From CAWVWF01 sp963933885 (GTDB lineage: Bacteria; Bacteroidota; Bacteroidia; Flavobacteriales_C; GCA-002722245), in contig CAWVWF010000011.1 in assembly GCA_963933885.1 (NCBI GenBank), positions 1-35,263 of the forward strand: a stretch of 35,263 nucleotides of DNA, read 5' to 3'. Positions 23,651 through 32,235 of the stretch are shown here, one piece after another (position 1 is the stretch's first letter; each line of letters begins with the position of its first letter). The notes under the pieces were generated by a model, which saw only the letters and a list, made by a program, of their open reading frames with translations, made no database searches and was not told the DNA's origin. The translations under genes were made by a program, and so were the position numbers.

Positions 23651-25537
23651 ATGAAAACGTCTACAAACTCACTTTATATAATCCTTATTTTTTGTTTCTT
23701 TTCTTGTTCTGCAAATCATCAAGACACCTCATCAGAGTTCCACGTCCTATTTGATGGTGAATCCGAAATTAATAATCAAATTTCAATTTCAGCAACAGGT
23801 GACGGAATTATAAAAAATACTGATGCTTACTCTGGAAAATCTGTTTTTAAAGTAAGTTCACATAACAAACATTTGGAAATTGGAGTTGATCACTCGCCTA
23901 CAGCGGGTAGTACGTATCAGTTTAAGGTATTTAGGAAAAAATCCAATTCTAAAGCATTCTTAAGGGTTAGTACAGAAAATGATTTCCTCATGTATTTCCC
24001 AGTCGGAAAACAATGTAAGAATGCTAATTGGGAAGAAATAATGGGAGGATTTACAATCCCTAAAAACAGTGATTTTCACAAGCTACACTTCACACTAGTC
24101 TGGGACTCTGGAGAGGAACCTGTTTTTTTCGACAACTTAGAAATTGTCAAATCAATTAATCAAACAATACCTCGTATTGATAATATTGAAAAAATAGAAT
24201 TAACAATTGACAGCAGTGCTTTTAGTAAACTGAATACCATTAGAGATGAGGCATTAAAAGAGAAAGTTTTAATAACAACCAATGACTCTTGGGTAAAAGG
24301 GAACATGAAAATTGGATCTGAAAAATTTAAAATTAAACTTCGCTTAAAAGGAGATTGGACTGATCATTTAAGAGGGACGAAATGGTCTTTTCGAATTAAA
24401 ATTTTAAAAGGCGAAAAATGGAATAACCAAACAACTTTTTCAATTCAAGCCCCTGGAACAAGAAGCTACTCTAATGAATGGTTAGTCCATAAAATAATGA
24501 AAAATGAGAATGTACTAACAACCAACTACCAATTCAATCCAGTTGTACTAAATGGCACACCTCTTGGCTTATTTGCTGTTGAAGAACACCCAAACGAATC
24601 CTTCTTAAAACACAGAGATCTAGATGGTTTTATATTTAAATATTCCGATGAAGTTCTCTGGAGAACAAGGGCTAAATCTAATAGATTTAAAAATCAATAC
24701 TATGATGACAAATTCTTTTTAATCTCAAAAATAAAAACCCATACAAAAAAGAATAAAAAGAAGAATTCTAAAAAATACAAAAAGGCCTTTCAAGCAATTG
24801 AAGACTTTAAAAACTTAAAAGGAATAGATCATGTTGATAAAGATAAATTCGCTAAATTCTTAGCGTTATGTGACCATACAGGGGCTTACCACTCGATGAT
24901 TTGGCACAATATAAAGTTATTTTACAATTTAAAGACGAAGAAGATTGAGCCAATTTCATATGACTGCTATACGGATCACGGTGCAATGGTTTTAGACAGA
25001 GATACAATTTATGGTTTAGAAAAAAAAGACAACGTTAGGCTCCATTCTCAAGAAGGATCAGTTTATAGAATTTTATTTAATGACAGTATACTTTACTCAA
25101 AATACAAAGGGTACTTAAAGTATTATTCTGAAAACGAAGTAGTAAAAAAGAATACTAAGCAATATCAACCAGAACTAAAAAAACAGCTTATATTATTCAC
25201 CAAAGAAGAACGCCTTAAATCAAGCTCAATCCCTATCCTAGAGGTATTTCCTAAAATTGTTTCCAGGTATTTAAAAGAGGATTACAAGATTACTCAATAC
25301 ATATTTAAACCATCTTCTAATTTTGACAAATACGAAAATGAACCATCTGTTCAAGATGACTTTATTAAATTCAAAATTATCAACGATAGTATTTCGATTA
25401 TCAATTACAATCCAAAACCAGTAGTAATTTCAAACTTAAAATCTAAGAAAAGAAAGTATAAGTTTATCAAGACGGAAATTCCATCCTACAAATACTTTAT
25501 AGATAATCCAGCAATCAAAATTGCTTTAATAAAGTAG
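23651..25537 (+). CDS. CotH kinase-family lipoprotein
   Basis: A 628-residue predicted lipoprotein (signal peptide ending FFSC, acylated Cys19). Residues ~30-175 resemble a carbohydrate-binding-type beta-sandwich (FDGESEINN to VFFDNLEIVKS). From ~185 a CotH-like atypical kinase domain follows: LRLKGDWTDHLRGTKWSFRI, QAPGTRSYSNEWLVHKIM, then GLFAVEEHPNESFLKHRD and a later SYDCYTDHG that may carry the metal-binding Asp. In Bacillus CotH phosphorylates spore-coat proteins; Bacteroidota homologues are extracytoplasmic and uncharacterised. A Lys-rich insert (~370-385) is noticeable. The gene stands alone, diverging from aroQ, and its stop is 1 bp from the convergent ppk1 stop. Confidence 0.8.
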   Translation: MKTSTNSLYIILIFCFFSCSANHQDTSSEFHVLFDGESEINNQISISATGDGIIKNTDAYSGKSVFKVSSHNKHLEIGVDHSPTAGSTYQFKVFRKKSNSKAFLRVSTENDFLMYFPVGKQCKNANWEEIMGGFTIPKNSDFHKLHFTLVWDSGEEPVFFDNLEIVKSINQTIPRIDNIEKIELTIDSSAFSKLNTIRDEALKEKVLITTNDSWVKGNMKIGSEKFKIKLRLKGDWTDHLRGTKWSFRIKILKGEKWNNQTTFSIQAPGTRSYSNEWLVHKIMKNENVLTTNYQFNPVVLNGTPLGLFAVEEHPNESFLKHRDLDGFIFKYSDEVLWRTRAKSNRFKNQYYDDKFFLISKIKTHTKKNKKKNSKKYKKAFQAIEDFKNLKGIDHVDKDKFAKFLALCDHTGAYHSMIWHNIKLFYNLKTKKIEPISYDCYTDHGAMVLDRDTIYGLEKKDNVRLHSQEGSVYRILFNDSILYSKYKGYLKYYSENEVVKKNTKQYQPELKKQLILFTKEERLKSSSIPILEVFPKIVSRYLKEDYKITQYIFKPSSNFDKYENEPSVQDDFIKFKIINDSISIINYNPKPVVISNLKSKKRKYKFIKTEIPSYKYFIDNPAIKIALIK

Positions 25538-25538
25538 A

Positions 25539-27605
25539 TTACTCAATAAGAGATTCAAAATAACGATATTGCTCTAATTGGGATCTAACAGCTTTCCCTT
25601 TAGTAGATACATATTTATTGCTACCTCTTGCGTTAATTATTCTAGCCTTAACATTATCCTTTAATTGTAAATCAAGGAAATACTTCAATTGAGCCTTAAT
25701 TTCTTTGTCATAGATTGGAGTTGTAACCTCAACACGCTTATCTAAATTCCTTACTAACCAATCTGCAGAACCTTGGAAAAATAACTCGTCACCATCATTA
25801 AAGAAATAGAACAATCTAATATGCTCTAGGTATCTATCTATTATACTCGTAACCTCAATATTCTCACTTAAATCCTTAACACCTGGTACTAAAGAACAAA
25901 CCCCTCTAATGATCAACTTAACAGAAACACCTTCACAAGAAGCTTCATATAGTTTATTGATTAATTCGGGATCGTTTAAATTATTAAGCTTTATGATAAT
26001 TAAAGCTTTCTTTCCTTTTCTAGCATTATTAATCTCATCGTCTATCATTTTAGAGAAACGAGTTCTCGTATTAAAAGGAGAGACAATTATTTTATTGAAT
26101 CGTTTATTCAAGTATGGACGTTCAATAAACTCAAATACTTTTTCTATTTCACTAGTAATTCTCTTATCTGATGTTAATAATGAAACATCCGAATATATTT
26201 TAGCAGTCTTTTCATGAAAATTCCCTGTTCCAACATGAACATAAGTATTTTCAGTACGACCTTCTTTACGCTTGATAAGAATTAACTTACTATGAATTTT
26301 AAGTCCAGCTAAACCGAAACTAACCTTCACTCCTTCTGCTTCTAAAGCTTCACTCCAGCCAATATTATTCTGCTCATCAAACCTTGCCCTTAATTCAATT
26401 AAAACGGTAACATCCTTACCATTCCTAACAGCATTTAATAATGCGTTTATAATTTTAGAATTACTCGCAACTCTATAAATATTAATTTTTATTGTAGTTA
26501 CATTAGGATCAATTGCCGCCTGACGAAGTAAATCAATAACGTAATCAAATTTCTGGAATGGATAAAACAACATAACATCCTTTTTCTTAAGAACGTCCAT
26601 GATACTGTTACTTCCTTCTAAATCTTTATTAGCTAACGGCGGCATAGCTGTATTTCTCAGTTTAGACTTTCCTACTTCTGGGAAATCTATAAAGTCTTTG
26701 AAATTATGGTATCTTCCTCCAGGTATTAAGTTATCCTTCTTTTCAAGTTTTAACTTCTTGAAAATAACAGCCTTCATATCTTCAGGCATTTCAGCATCAT
26801 AAACAAATCGAACAAGTTCCCCTGCTTTTCTATTTTTGATAGATTTCGATAATTTATCTACAATTGATTTTGAAATATCATCATCAATATCCAACCCCGC
26901 ATCACGTGTTAATTTCACATTATATGCTTCAATGGTATCGTAATTAAAGATTGAAAAAACTTGAGGTAAGTTATATCTAATGATATCATCAACCATCATC
27001 AAAAACTGCTTCTTCCAAATATTTGGCAACTGAATAATTCTATCTACCGAATCCGATGGAATTTCAATTAGTGCGTATTCAACTTTAGATTTCTTATCCT
27101 TCTTGTTATACATTTTCACAAACATATAAGTCGCTGCATCTTTTAAAAACGGGAAAGGTGCTCTCTTATCTATAATAATAGGAACTAGTCCTGTTCTTAC
27201 TTTATCTGCAAAAAAATCTTTTACGAATGATACATGATCACCAGTAACTTGGTGCTCATTTAAGAAATAAATATCCTCTTTCTGAAGCTCTTTAAGCAAC
27301 TTAGCATAAGCCTTATCAAAACGTATCTGCTGCTTTAAAACAATTTTAAGAATCTTATCTAAAACCTCTTTTGGATCTTCTCCAGTACTCAATTTATTAT
27401 TCCCTGCAAGATCACCAACACGTTTAATATTAGCAACTCTTACTCTAAAAAACTCATCTCTGTTGTTCGAGAAAATTCCCAAAAAACGCATTCTTTCAAT
27501 AAGCGGACTATTTTGATCTTCTGCTTCTTGTAAAACCCTTTCGTTAAAACTTAACCAACTAATATCTCTATTAATCCACTTCGTAGGTACCTTAATTTTT
27601 ATCAT
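25539..27605 (-). CDS. ppk1: Polyphosphate kinase 1
   Basis: A 688-residue enzyme that makes polyphosphate from ATP through a phosphohistidine. The N-terminal RDISWLSFNERVLQEA and SNNRDEFFRVRVA are family hallmarks. The phospholipase-D-like catalytic domains show ARFDEQNNIGWSEALEAEG and LKIHSKLILIKR, with the presumed autophosphorylated His at 438, and RYLEHIRLFYFF with the second conserved His at 595. HVGTGNFHEKTA lies between. Length fits the family. It is the last gene of a six-gene operon, 2 bp after the sixA-like stop, and converges on the CotH-like gene. Confidence 0.96.
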   Translation of the reverse strand: MIKIKVPTKWINRDISWLSFNERVLQEAEDQNSPLIERMRFLGIFSNNRDEFFRVRVANIKRVGDLAGNNKLSTGEDPKEVLDKILKIVLKQQIRFDKAYAKLLKELQKEDIYFLNEHQVTGDHVSFVKDFFADKVRTGLVPIIIDKRAPFPFLKDAATYMFVKMYNKKDKKSKVEYALIEIPSDSVDRIIQLPNIWKKQFLMMVDDIIRYNLPQVFSIFNYDTIEAYNVKLTRDAGLDIDDDISKSIVDKLSKSIKNRKAGELVRFVYDAEMPEDMKAVIFKKLKLEKKDNLIPGGRYHNFKDFIDFPEVGKSKLRNTAMPPLANKDLEGSNSIMDVLKKKDVMLFYPFQKFDYVIDLLRQAAIDPNVTTIKINIYRVASNSKIINALLNAVRNGKDVTVLIELRARFDEQNNIGWSEALEAEGVKVSFGLAGLKIHSKLILIKRKEGRTENTYVHVGTGNFHEKTAKIYSDVSLLTSDKRITSEIEKVFEFIERPYLNKRFNKIIVSPFNTRTRFSKMIDDEINNARKGKKALIIIKLNNLNDPELINKLYEASCEGVSVKLIIRGVCSLVPGVKDLSENIEVTSIIDRYLEHIRLFYFFNDGDELFFQGSADWLVRNLDKRVEVTTPIYDKEIKAQLKYFLDLQLKDNVKARIINARGSNKYVSTKGKAVRSQLEQYRYFESLIE

Positions 27606-27607
27606 CC

Positions 27608-28111
27608 TTAAATTGTATGCTCGTCAAACTTTCCTATATATAATAACTCTCCTCCCATTGGATGCACTGCTTCCCAACCGGGAATTTCAAAAGTAATTAC
27701 AGCAACGTCCGATGTTCGTAATCCAGCAACGGGTTTTGGTTGAAATAAATTCACCAAATCAGACCATGTTGGATTGTGTCCAACCAATAATACTTTCTTA
27801 TTGGATGAACCTATATTTTTCAAAACCGCCATTACCTCATCCAACCCGGATTCGTATAGACTAGGTTCCAATTGTATTTCTTTTTTAGAATATCCTAGTT
27901 CTTTAGAAAGGATTTCAGCTGTATGCTTAGCTCTAACTGCTGAACTCGAAACAACTAAATCAACATCATTAAGCATCTCCTTTAAGGACTTACCTACTTG
28001 ATGAGATTGCTCGATTCCTTTTTCTTTTAACACTCTCTCAAAATCTGAACTAGCATCCATAATGGATGATGATTTTCCGTGACGTGCGACAATCAATGTG
28101 AACTTTTTCAT
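27608..28111 (-). CDS. sixA: SixA-type histidine phosphatase
   Basis: A histidine phosphatase superfamily (RHG) protein of about 167 residues. The catalytic motif VARHGKSS is near the N-terminus, SSSAVRAKHTAEILS follows, and VGHNPTWSDL carries the second catalytic His. In E. coli SixA dephosphorylates phosphohistidine proteins. I start it at the ATG 28111, which makes an ATGA overlap with the upstream gene and gives MKKFTLIVARHG, as in the family; an ATG at 28123 would add MVEK and overlap the previous gene by 16 bp. It precedes ppk1 by 2 bp, which makes a phosphate- or phosphohistidine-related job plausible. The symbol is by family only. Confidence 0.85.
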   Translation of the reverse strand: MKKFTLIVARHGKSSSIMDASSDFERVLKEKGIEQSHQVGKSLKEMLNDVDLVVSSSAVRAKHTAEILSKELGYSKKEIQLEPSLYESGLDEVMAVLKNIGSSNKKVLLVGHNPTWSDLVNLFQPKPVAGLRTSDVAVITFEIPGWEAVHPMGGELLYIGKFDEHTI

Positions 28112-29007
28112 TTTTTCAACCATTTAAGCACTGTTGGCAAATTGTTATTCTTATAGAAATAATAACACTCCTCTTCTCCTCCAAATCCTTTATAAAATCT
28201 TGCTAATCCTTCGTTCATACTTCCTTCGAAGTCCAACAGAAGATCAGAACCAGCAAACTCTTCAATTACTAAATTTAATAAATTAAACAATCCACCGCTA
28301 GCTTTTCCTTCACTAGAATTTCCAGAAAAAAGAAAAATCAATCGTTTCTCAAATTTCATAAGAACAGCCCCTGTTATCAAAACATCGTTTTCAAAGATTC
28401 CTCTAGTAATCAGTGTTTGTTTTTCCTTCGCAATTGAACAAAGCTTAAGAAAGCTTTTATAGTCACTTTCTTTTAAAGTTGAGATCTCAGCACCTTTATC
28501 GTTTCTAAAATTGTTGACGATACTGTCAACCTCTATATCTGATTTGTAACTATGATTGGCTTTCTGCGCTTTTTTAATGTTCCGCTTATGATTCGTTGAA
28601 AACCCAGTCAACAAATCATCATATGATTTATTCAAAGAAAGAACAACATTCGTTTTAATCTCACCTTGCTTACTTTTCCAATTTAAGCTTAACTCTGTAA
28701 ACTTAAAATCGAGCTCTAGTTGAGCTAAAGCTACTTTTGTATAATCTTCAATATTATCATTGATTGAAAACAAGCCCAATTGCTGAATAAAGAAAGGTGG
28801 ATAAACATACTTTAACCCGAATTTACTTCTATTTGGAATTGGAAAAACCGCAGTATAAACACCCTCTTCTTCCCAAACATAAGCATCCCAATTTTCAACA
28901 ATAGCATCCAAATACCAAGTATTTGCATACACTAATGAGTTAATCGAATTTGCTACGCAATTATCCCAAAGCTCATCGTTGATATTTGATCTTGATTTAA
29001 AAATCAT
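28108..29007 (-). CDS. FemAB/GNAT-like acyltransferase
   Basis: A 299-residue soluble protein with the pattern of Acetyltransf_6/FemAB-like proteins found in envelope-glycan loci. The N-terminal half has SLVYANTWYLDAIVENWDAY and YVYPPFFIQQLGLFS, the second half SLNKSYDDLLTGFSTNHKRN and then LDFEGSMNEGLARFYKGFGG, the usual end of the GNAT core, where acyl-CoA or aminoacyl-tRNA binds. It overlaps both neighbours by 4 bp, between the deacetylase and the sixA-like gene. The acyl donor and acceptor are unknown; the neighbouring wecB and deacetylase suggest a sugar amine as acceptor. Confidence 0.75.
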   Translation of the reverse strand: MIFKSRSNINDELWDNCVANSINSLVYANTWYLDAIVENWDAYVWEEEGVYTAVFPIPNRSKFGLKYVYPPFFIQQLGLFSINDNIEDYTKVALAQLELDFKFTELSLNWKSKQGEIKTNVVLSLNKSYDDLLTGFSTNHKRNIKKAQKANHSYKSDIEVDSIVNNFRNDKGAEISTLKESDYKSFLKLCSIAKEKQTLITRGIFENDVLITGAVLMKFEKRLIFLFSGNSSEGKASGGLFNLLNLVIEEFAGSDLLLDFEGSMNEGLARFYKGFGGEEECYYFYKNNNLPTVLKWLKK

Positions 29008-30308
29008 TCTTTTCCGTATGCTATCATTTCTTCAAAAATAGCCTTCCAGCCTTTCCAAAGTTTACTATCATTTAAACTGTCGTTATGCCAAAGAGATATA
29101 AACTCTCCATCAACCATCCTCACCTCATCAATTAACCTTTTATAATGAGGCATAGCATGTTGAGGACCTATTTTCATGTAATATTTAAGTGTTCCTTCCA
29201 TTATTGCAAATGGATGAATCTTTAATAATGTCTCTACTTCTAAATCCAAATCGTAGAAATAGAATTGTGTACATAAACCTGCTCTGAAACCATAATGAGA
29301 TGCATATCCCATTGTAAAGTCATCAGTAATATCTAATTCAATTAAATTTCTATAGGTATCAGGAAGTCTTAATTTTAAAAAATGTTGACGACTTCTCCAA
29401 ATCTCTCTATTTATCACCTTACTCAATCGTCCTACCTCCTTCTCTAATTTGTTATAATTCTCATTTGAAGCAAAAGAAGGATGAATCCCAATTTTAGAAT
29501 GATCCGAAATCGATTTTATAAGCGATTGAAATTTCTTACTGCTTATTGGAATGTTCTTATCATTCATTCCATAATCCCCCAAAAGGAAAAAATATATAAA
29601 AGTTAGATTTTGATTCACAACCAAATCTTTCTGATATTCAAATGTATCATAAGGATCCTCTTGGAAACCCATCAAAGTTTTAGTTCTTGCTAATGCGTCA
29701 CTAAAGTTAAAAGACAACAATGATTTACCATACCCCATTAAGGTTCTCACAAATCCTTTTTCTAGATAGGCGTAAGCATTATCAACATCGATTGTTGTTA
29801 TGAATTTGTATTCTGATTTTACTGGCTCATATACAGGAAACAAATCCTTTAATGCTTCTGAGAATTTACCAGCCCAAATATTAATTACAGGTTGATGTAT
29901 AAAATCTTCATTGTAAGCTAAACTCTGTTCAGCATCAAAACGATCGTACAAATCTCTCTTATGTGGAAGATACTCTTCATACCTAGATGCTAGATAAAAG
30001 GATGCTGCGAAAATATCGAACGGAAACATACTCCTACTCCCCGATCCGAAAAATGCTTTTGTTCTATCAAAAGGAATAATCTTAATTTCCTGATCATTAA
30101 TTCCCGATTCAAAAAGCAATGTTTTACTTTGTATAAAGAAAGCGCCTTCAATTGGGTTAACAGTATATGCTACTTTTACCCCTTCAACTTCTGCAAACTC
30201 ATCTCTGGAAGTTATAAGCTTATAATCTACTTTTAAAACATCTTTAAATATTAAATTAAAAGCATACTTAACTCTACTCGTAACTTTATGTGTAAAAATG
30301 TAAATCAT
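29004..30308 (-). CDS. Polysaccharide deacetylase family protein with DUF7033 domain
   Basis: A 434-residue protein. The N-terminal ~120 residues (DYKLITSRDEF to FPFDIFAASFYLASRYEEYL) match the DUF7033 region found before Bacteroidota deacetylases. The C-terminal part is a NodB-like fold: TTIDVDNAYAYLEKG has the metal-site Asp, IGIHPSFASNENYNKL has a His, and later LDITDDFTMGYASHYGFRAG and HPFAIMEGTLKYY. It probably removes an N-acetyl group from an envelope glycan precursor or polymer. It has no signal peptide, so it may act in the cytoplasm. The wecB stop overlaps its start by 1 bp (TAATG) and the acyltransferase start overlaps its stop by 4 bp. Not every catalytic residue is certain. Confidence 0.78.
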   Translation of the reverse strand: MIYIFTHKVTSRVKYAFNLIFKDVLKVDYKLITSRDEFAEVEGVKVAYTVNPIEGAFFIQSKTLLFESGINDQEIKIIPFDRTKAFFGSGSRSMFPFDIFAASFYLASRYEEYLPHKRDLYDRFDAEQSLAYNEDFIHQPVINIWAGKFSEALKDLFPVYEPVKSEYKFITTIDVDNAYAYLEKGFVRTLMGYGKSLLSFNFSDALARTKTLMGFQEDPYDTFEYQKDLVVNQNLTFIYFFLLGDYGMNDKNIPISSKKFQSLIKSISDHSKIGIHPSFASNENYNKLEKEVGRLSKVINREIWRSRQHFLKLRLPDTYRNLIELDITDDFTMGYASHYGFRAGLCTQFYFYDLDLEVETLLKIHPFAIMEGTLKYYMKIGPQHAMPHYKRLIDEVRMVDGEFISLWHNDSLNDSKLWKGWKAIFEEMIAYGKE

Positions 30309-31426
30309 TAAATAGCGCTTAATATTTTATCGCAGATAAATTCTGCTGCTTTTCCATTACCAAATACTTTTTCAAAAGTACAATCCAAATCATTTAAGTT
30401 TTGGTAAGCAGTTATAATGTTATCACCATTCGAACCTGTAAGAATTCCTCCCTTGTTTTCTACAATCTCCACCCATTCCGTTTCTTCTCTCAGAATAATA
30501 CTTTTCTTATGGAAAAAATAGGCTTCTTTTTGAACTCCTCCTGAATCTGTAATGATTGTATTCGCAGAACTCTCTAACAAAATCATATCTAAAAAAGATA
30601 CTGGAGGCAATACAATCCAGTCATTTTTTAAAGCCTCTAAATATGAAGCTCCAAAAAACGATAAGATCATCTTCTCTGTTCTTGGATGTAATGGTAAAAC
30701 GATTTGTTTGTTATCTATTTTCTTGATTGCTTTTAAAGCATCTAGGATTGACTCTAAATTTTCTTTTGAATCTGTATTACTTGGTCTATGACAAGTCACT
30801 AAGTTGAACGCTCCTTTTTCAATACCGTAATCAGAAAGTACTTTTGATTGCTCTAATGCCAGTTGCTTAAAATACAAACTGTTATCATACATGATATCTC
30901 CACAATGATAAACCTCTTGCTTTCCAACTTCATGCTTAATTCCTTCTGATGCTAAATTCTTAACCCCCTCTGCAGTAGGTGAAAATAGTATAGCACTACA
31001 ATGATCTGTAGTAATTCTATTAATTTCTTCAGGCATGCTTTTATTAAAGGACCTCAAACCTGCTTCAACATGAATAACTGGAATATGAAGCTTGGCAGCA
31101 ACTAAAGCTCCAGCTAATGTAGAATTTGTATCACCATAAACTAAAACAGCATCTGGTTTTTCTTTTGTTACAACCAACTCAATTTCACGCATCATCTCTC
31201 CGGTTTGCGAACCTTGAAGTTTACTTGAAATCGATAATTGATAATTTGGTGTTGGAATATTTAATTCAGCAAAGAAGTCACCACTCATTTTAGCATCGTA
31301 ATGCTGACCAGTATGAACAACGACTTCATTGAGTTTCTCTGAGAACTCATTCTTGATTGCTCTAGAAATTGCTGCCGCTTTAATAATTTGTGGTCTAGCT
31401 CCTATAATGGTGATTATCTTTTTCAT
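30308..31426 (-). CDS. wecB: UDP-N-acetylglucosamine 2-epimerase (non-hydrolysing)
   Basis: A 372-residue cytoplasmic epimerase that interconverts UDP-GlcNAc and UDP-ManNAc, a precursor of surface polysaccharide. IIGARPQIIKAAAISRA is the N-terminal hallmark; VYGDTNSTLAGALVA, VIHVEAGLRSF and MPEEINRITTDH carry the conserved Asp and Glu residues, and TCHRPSNTD the catalytic His. The UDP-binding DSGGVQKEAYF is present near the C-terminus. It begins directly after the radC stop (TAG ATG, 0 bp) and its stop overlaps the deacetylase start. Length is typical of the family. Confidence 0.96.
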   Translation of the reverse strand: MKKIITIIGARPQIIKAAAISRAIKNEFSEKLNEVVVHTGQHYDAKMSGDFFAELNIPTPNYQLSISSKLQGSQTGEMMREIELVVTKEKPDAVLVYGDTNSTLAGALVAAKLHIPVIHVEAGLRSFNKSMPEEINRITTDHCSAILFSPTAEGVKNLASEGIKHEVGKQEVYHCGDIMYDNSLYFKQLALEQSKVLSDYGIEKGAFNLVTCHRPSNTDSKENLESILDALKAIKKIDNKQIVLPLHPRTEKMILSFFGASYLEALKNDWIVLPPVSFLDMILLESSANTIITDSGGVQKEAYFFHKKSIILREETEWVEIVENKGGILTGSNGDNIITAYQNLNDLDCTFEKVFGNGKAAEFICDKILSAI

Positions 31427-32107
31427 CTACAGTATTAATTCATCCGCAAAGCTATAATAAGAATTTCCTGCAATTATTATGTGATCTATTAAATTAATTT
31501 CTAACAATTTACATGCTGATTTAATTTTTTCGGTTACAATTTTATCTTGTTCACTAGGATTTCTATTCCCTGATGGATGATTATGAACAAGCACCATAGA
31601 GCTCGCTAGCAGTAATAATGCTTTTTTCATAATCAGCTTACTATCCACTACAGTTCCCGAAACACCTCCTTTACTGATACGCTCCTTCTTTATAATACCA
31701 TGTGCTCTATTGAGATAGATCACCCAGAATTCCTCATGATTAAGATCCATGAGGTCTGATGACATTTCGAGATAAACATCATTACTACCCGAAATAGAAA
31801 CTTTGTTCGCTTTCTCTTTATTTCTTCTTCTTGATATTTCAAACAAAGCACAAAGTGTGACAGACTTAGCTTGACCAATCCCTTTAAATTGCTGAAAATC
31901 TTCGGCCGACAATCTACTCAATTCTGAAAACTGATTATCTGAATCCTTTAAAATTCTTTGTGATAATTGAATGACTGATTCTTCTCGTGAACCAGATCCA
32001 ATCATAATTGCCAACAACTCAGCATTGGTTAAAACATCGGCTCCTTTTTCAATTAACTTTTCTCTTGGCCTATCATTTGGAGCAATTAAACTCATATGGT
32101 TTTCCAT
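31427..32107 (-). CDS. radC: RadC family JAB/JAMM protein
   Basis: A 226-residue protein with an N-terminal helix-hairpin-helix region (FKGIGQAKSVTL) and a C-terminal JAB metalloprotease-like domain, VLVHNHPSGNRNPSEQD, which holds the HxH...D zinc site. RPREKLIEKGADVLTNAELLA is the classical N-terminus. The old annotation as DNA-repair protein is not supported in bacteria; the true substrate is unknown. It is the first gene of a six-gene operon and is directly joined to wecB. The upstream region (32108-32235) shows no strong promoter consensus. Confidence 0.93.
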   Translation of the reverse strand: MENHMSLIAPNDRPREKLIEKGADVLTNAELLAIMIGSGSREESVIQLSQRILKDSDNQFSELSRLSAEDFQQFKGIGQAKSVTLCALFEISRRRNKEKANKVSISGSNDVYLEMSSDLMDLNHEEFWVIYLNRAHGIIKKERISKGGVSGTVVDSKLIMKKALLLLASSMVLVHNHPSGNRNPSEQDKIVTEKIKSACKLLEINLIDHIIIAGNSYYSFADELIL

Positions 32108-32235
32108 TTCTTTTTTCTTAAAACTATAAAGCCTTAGGAATAGATGTCCAGTATTATGAGATAAGGTAAATTTGAAACCAAATAAAAGGTAAAATGGTCA
32201 ATTTAATATTATAATCGATAATTTTCGACAACCTA

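Noticed and set aside
28112..28123. ATG at 28123 as the sixA start
   Set aside because: It would add four residues before the family N-terminus and enlarge the overlap to 16 bp; the ATGA overlap at 28111 fits the operon better.
31427..32107. radC as a sign of a mobile or anti-restriction island
   Set aside because: RadC proteins do occur on mobile elements, but this one has the full-length chromosomal form and sits inside a housekeeping operon.
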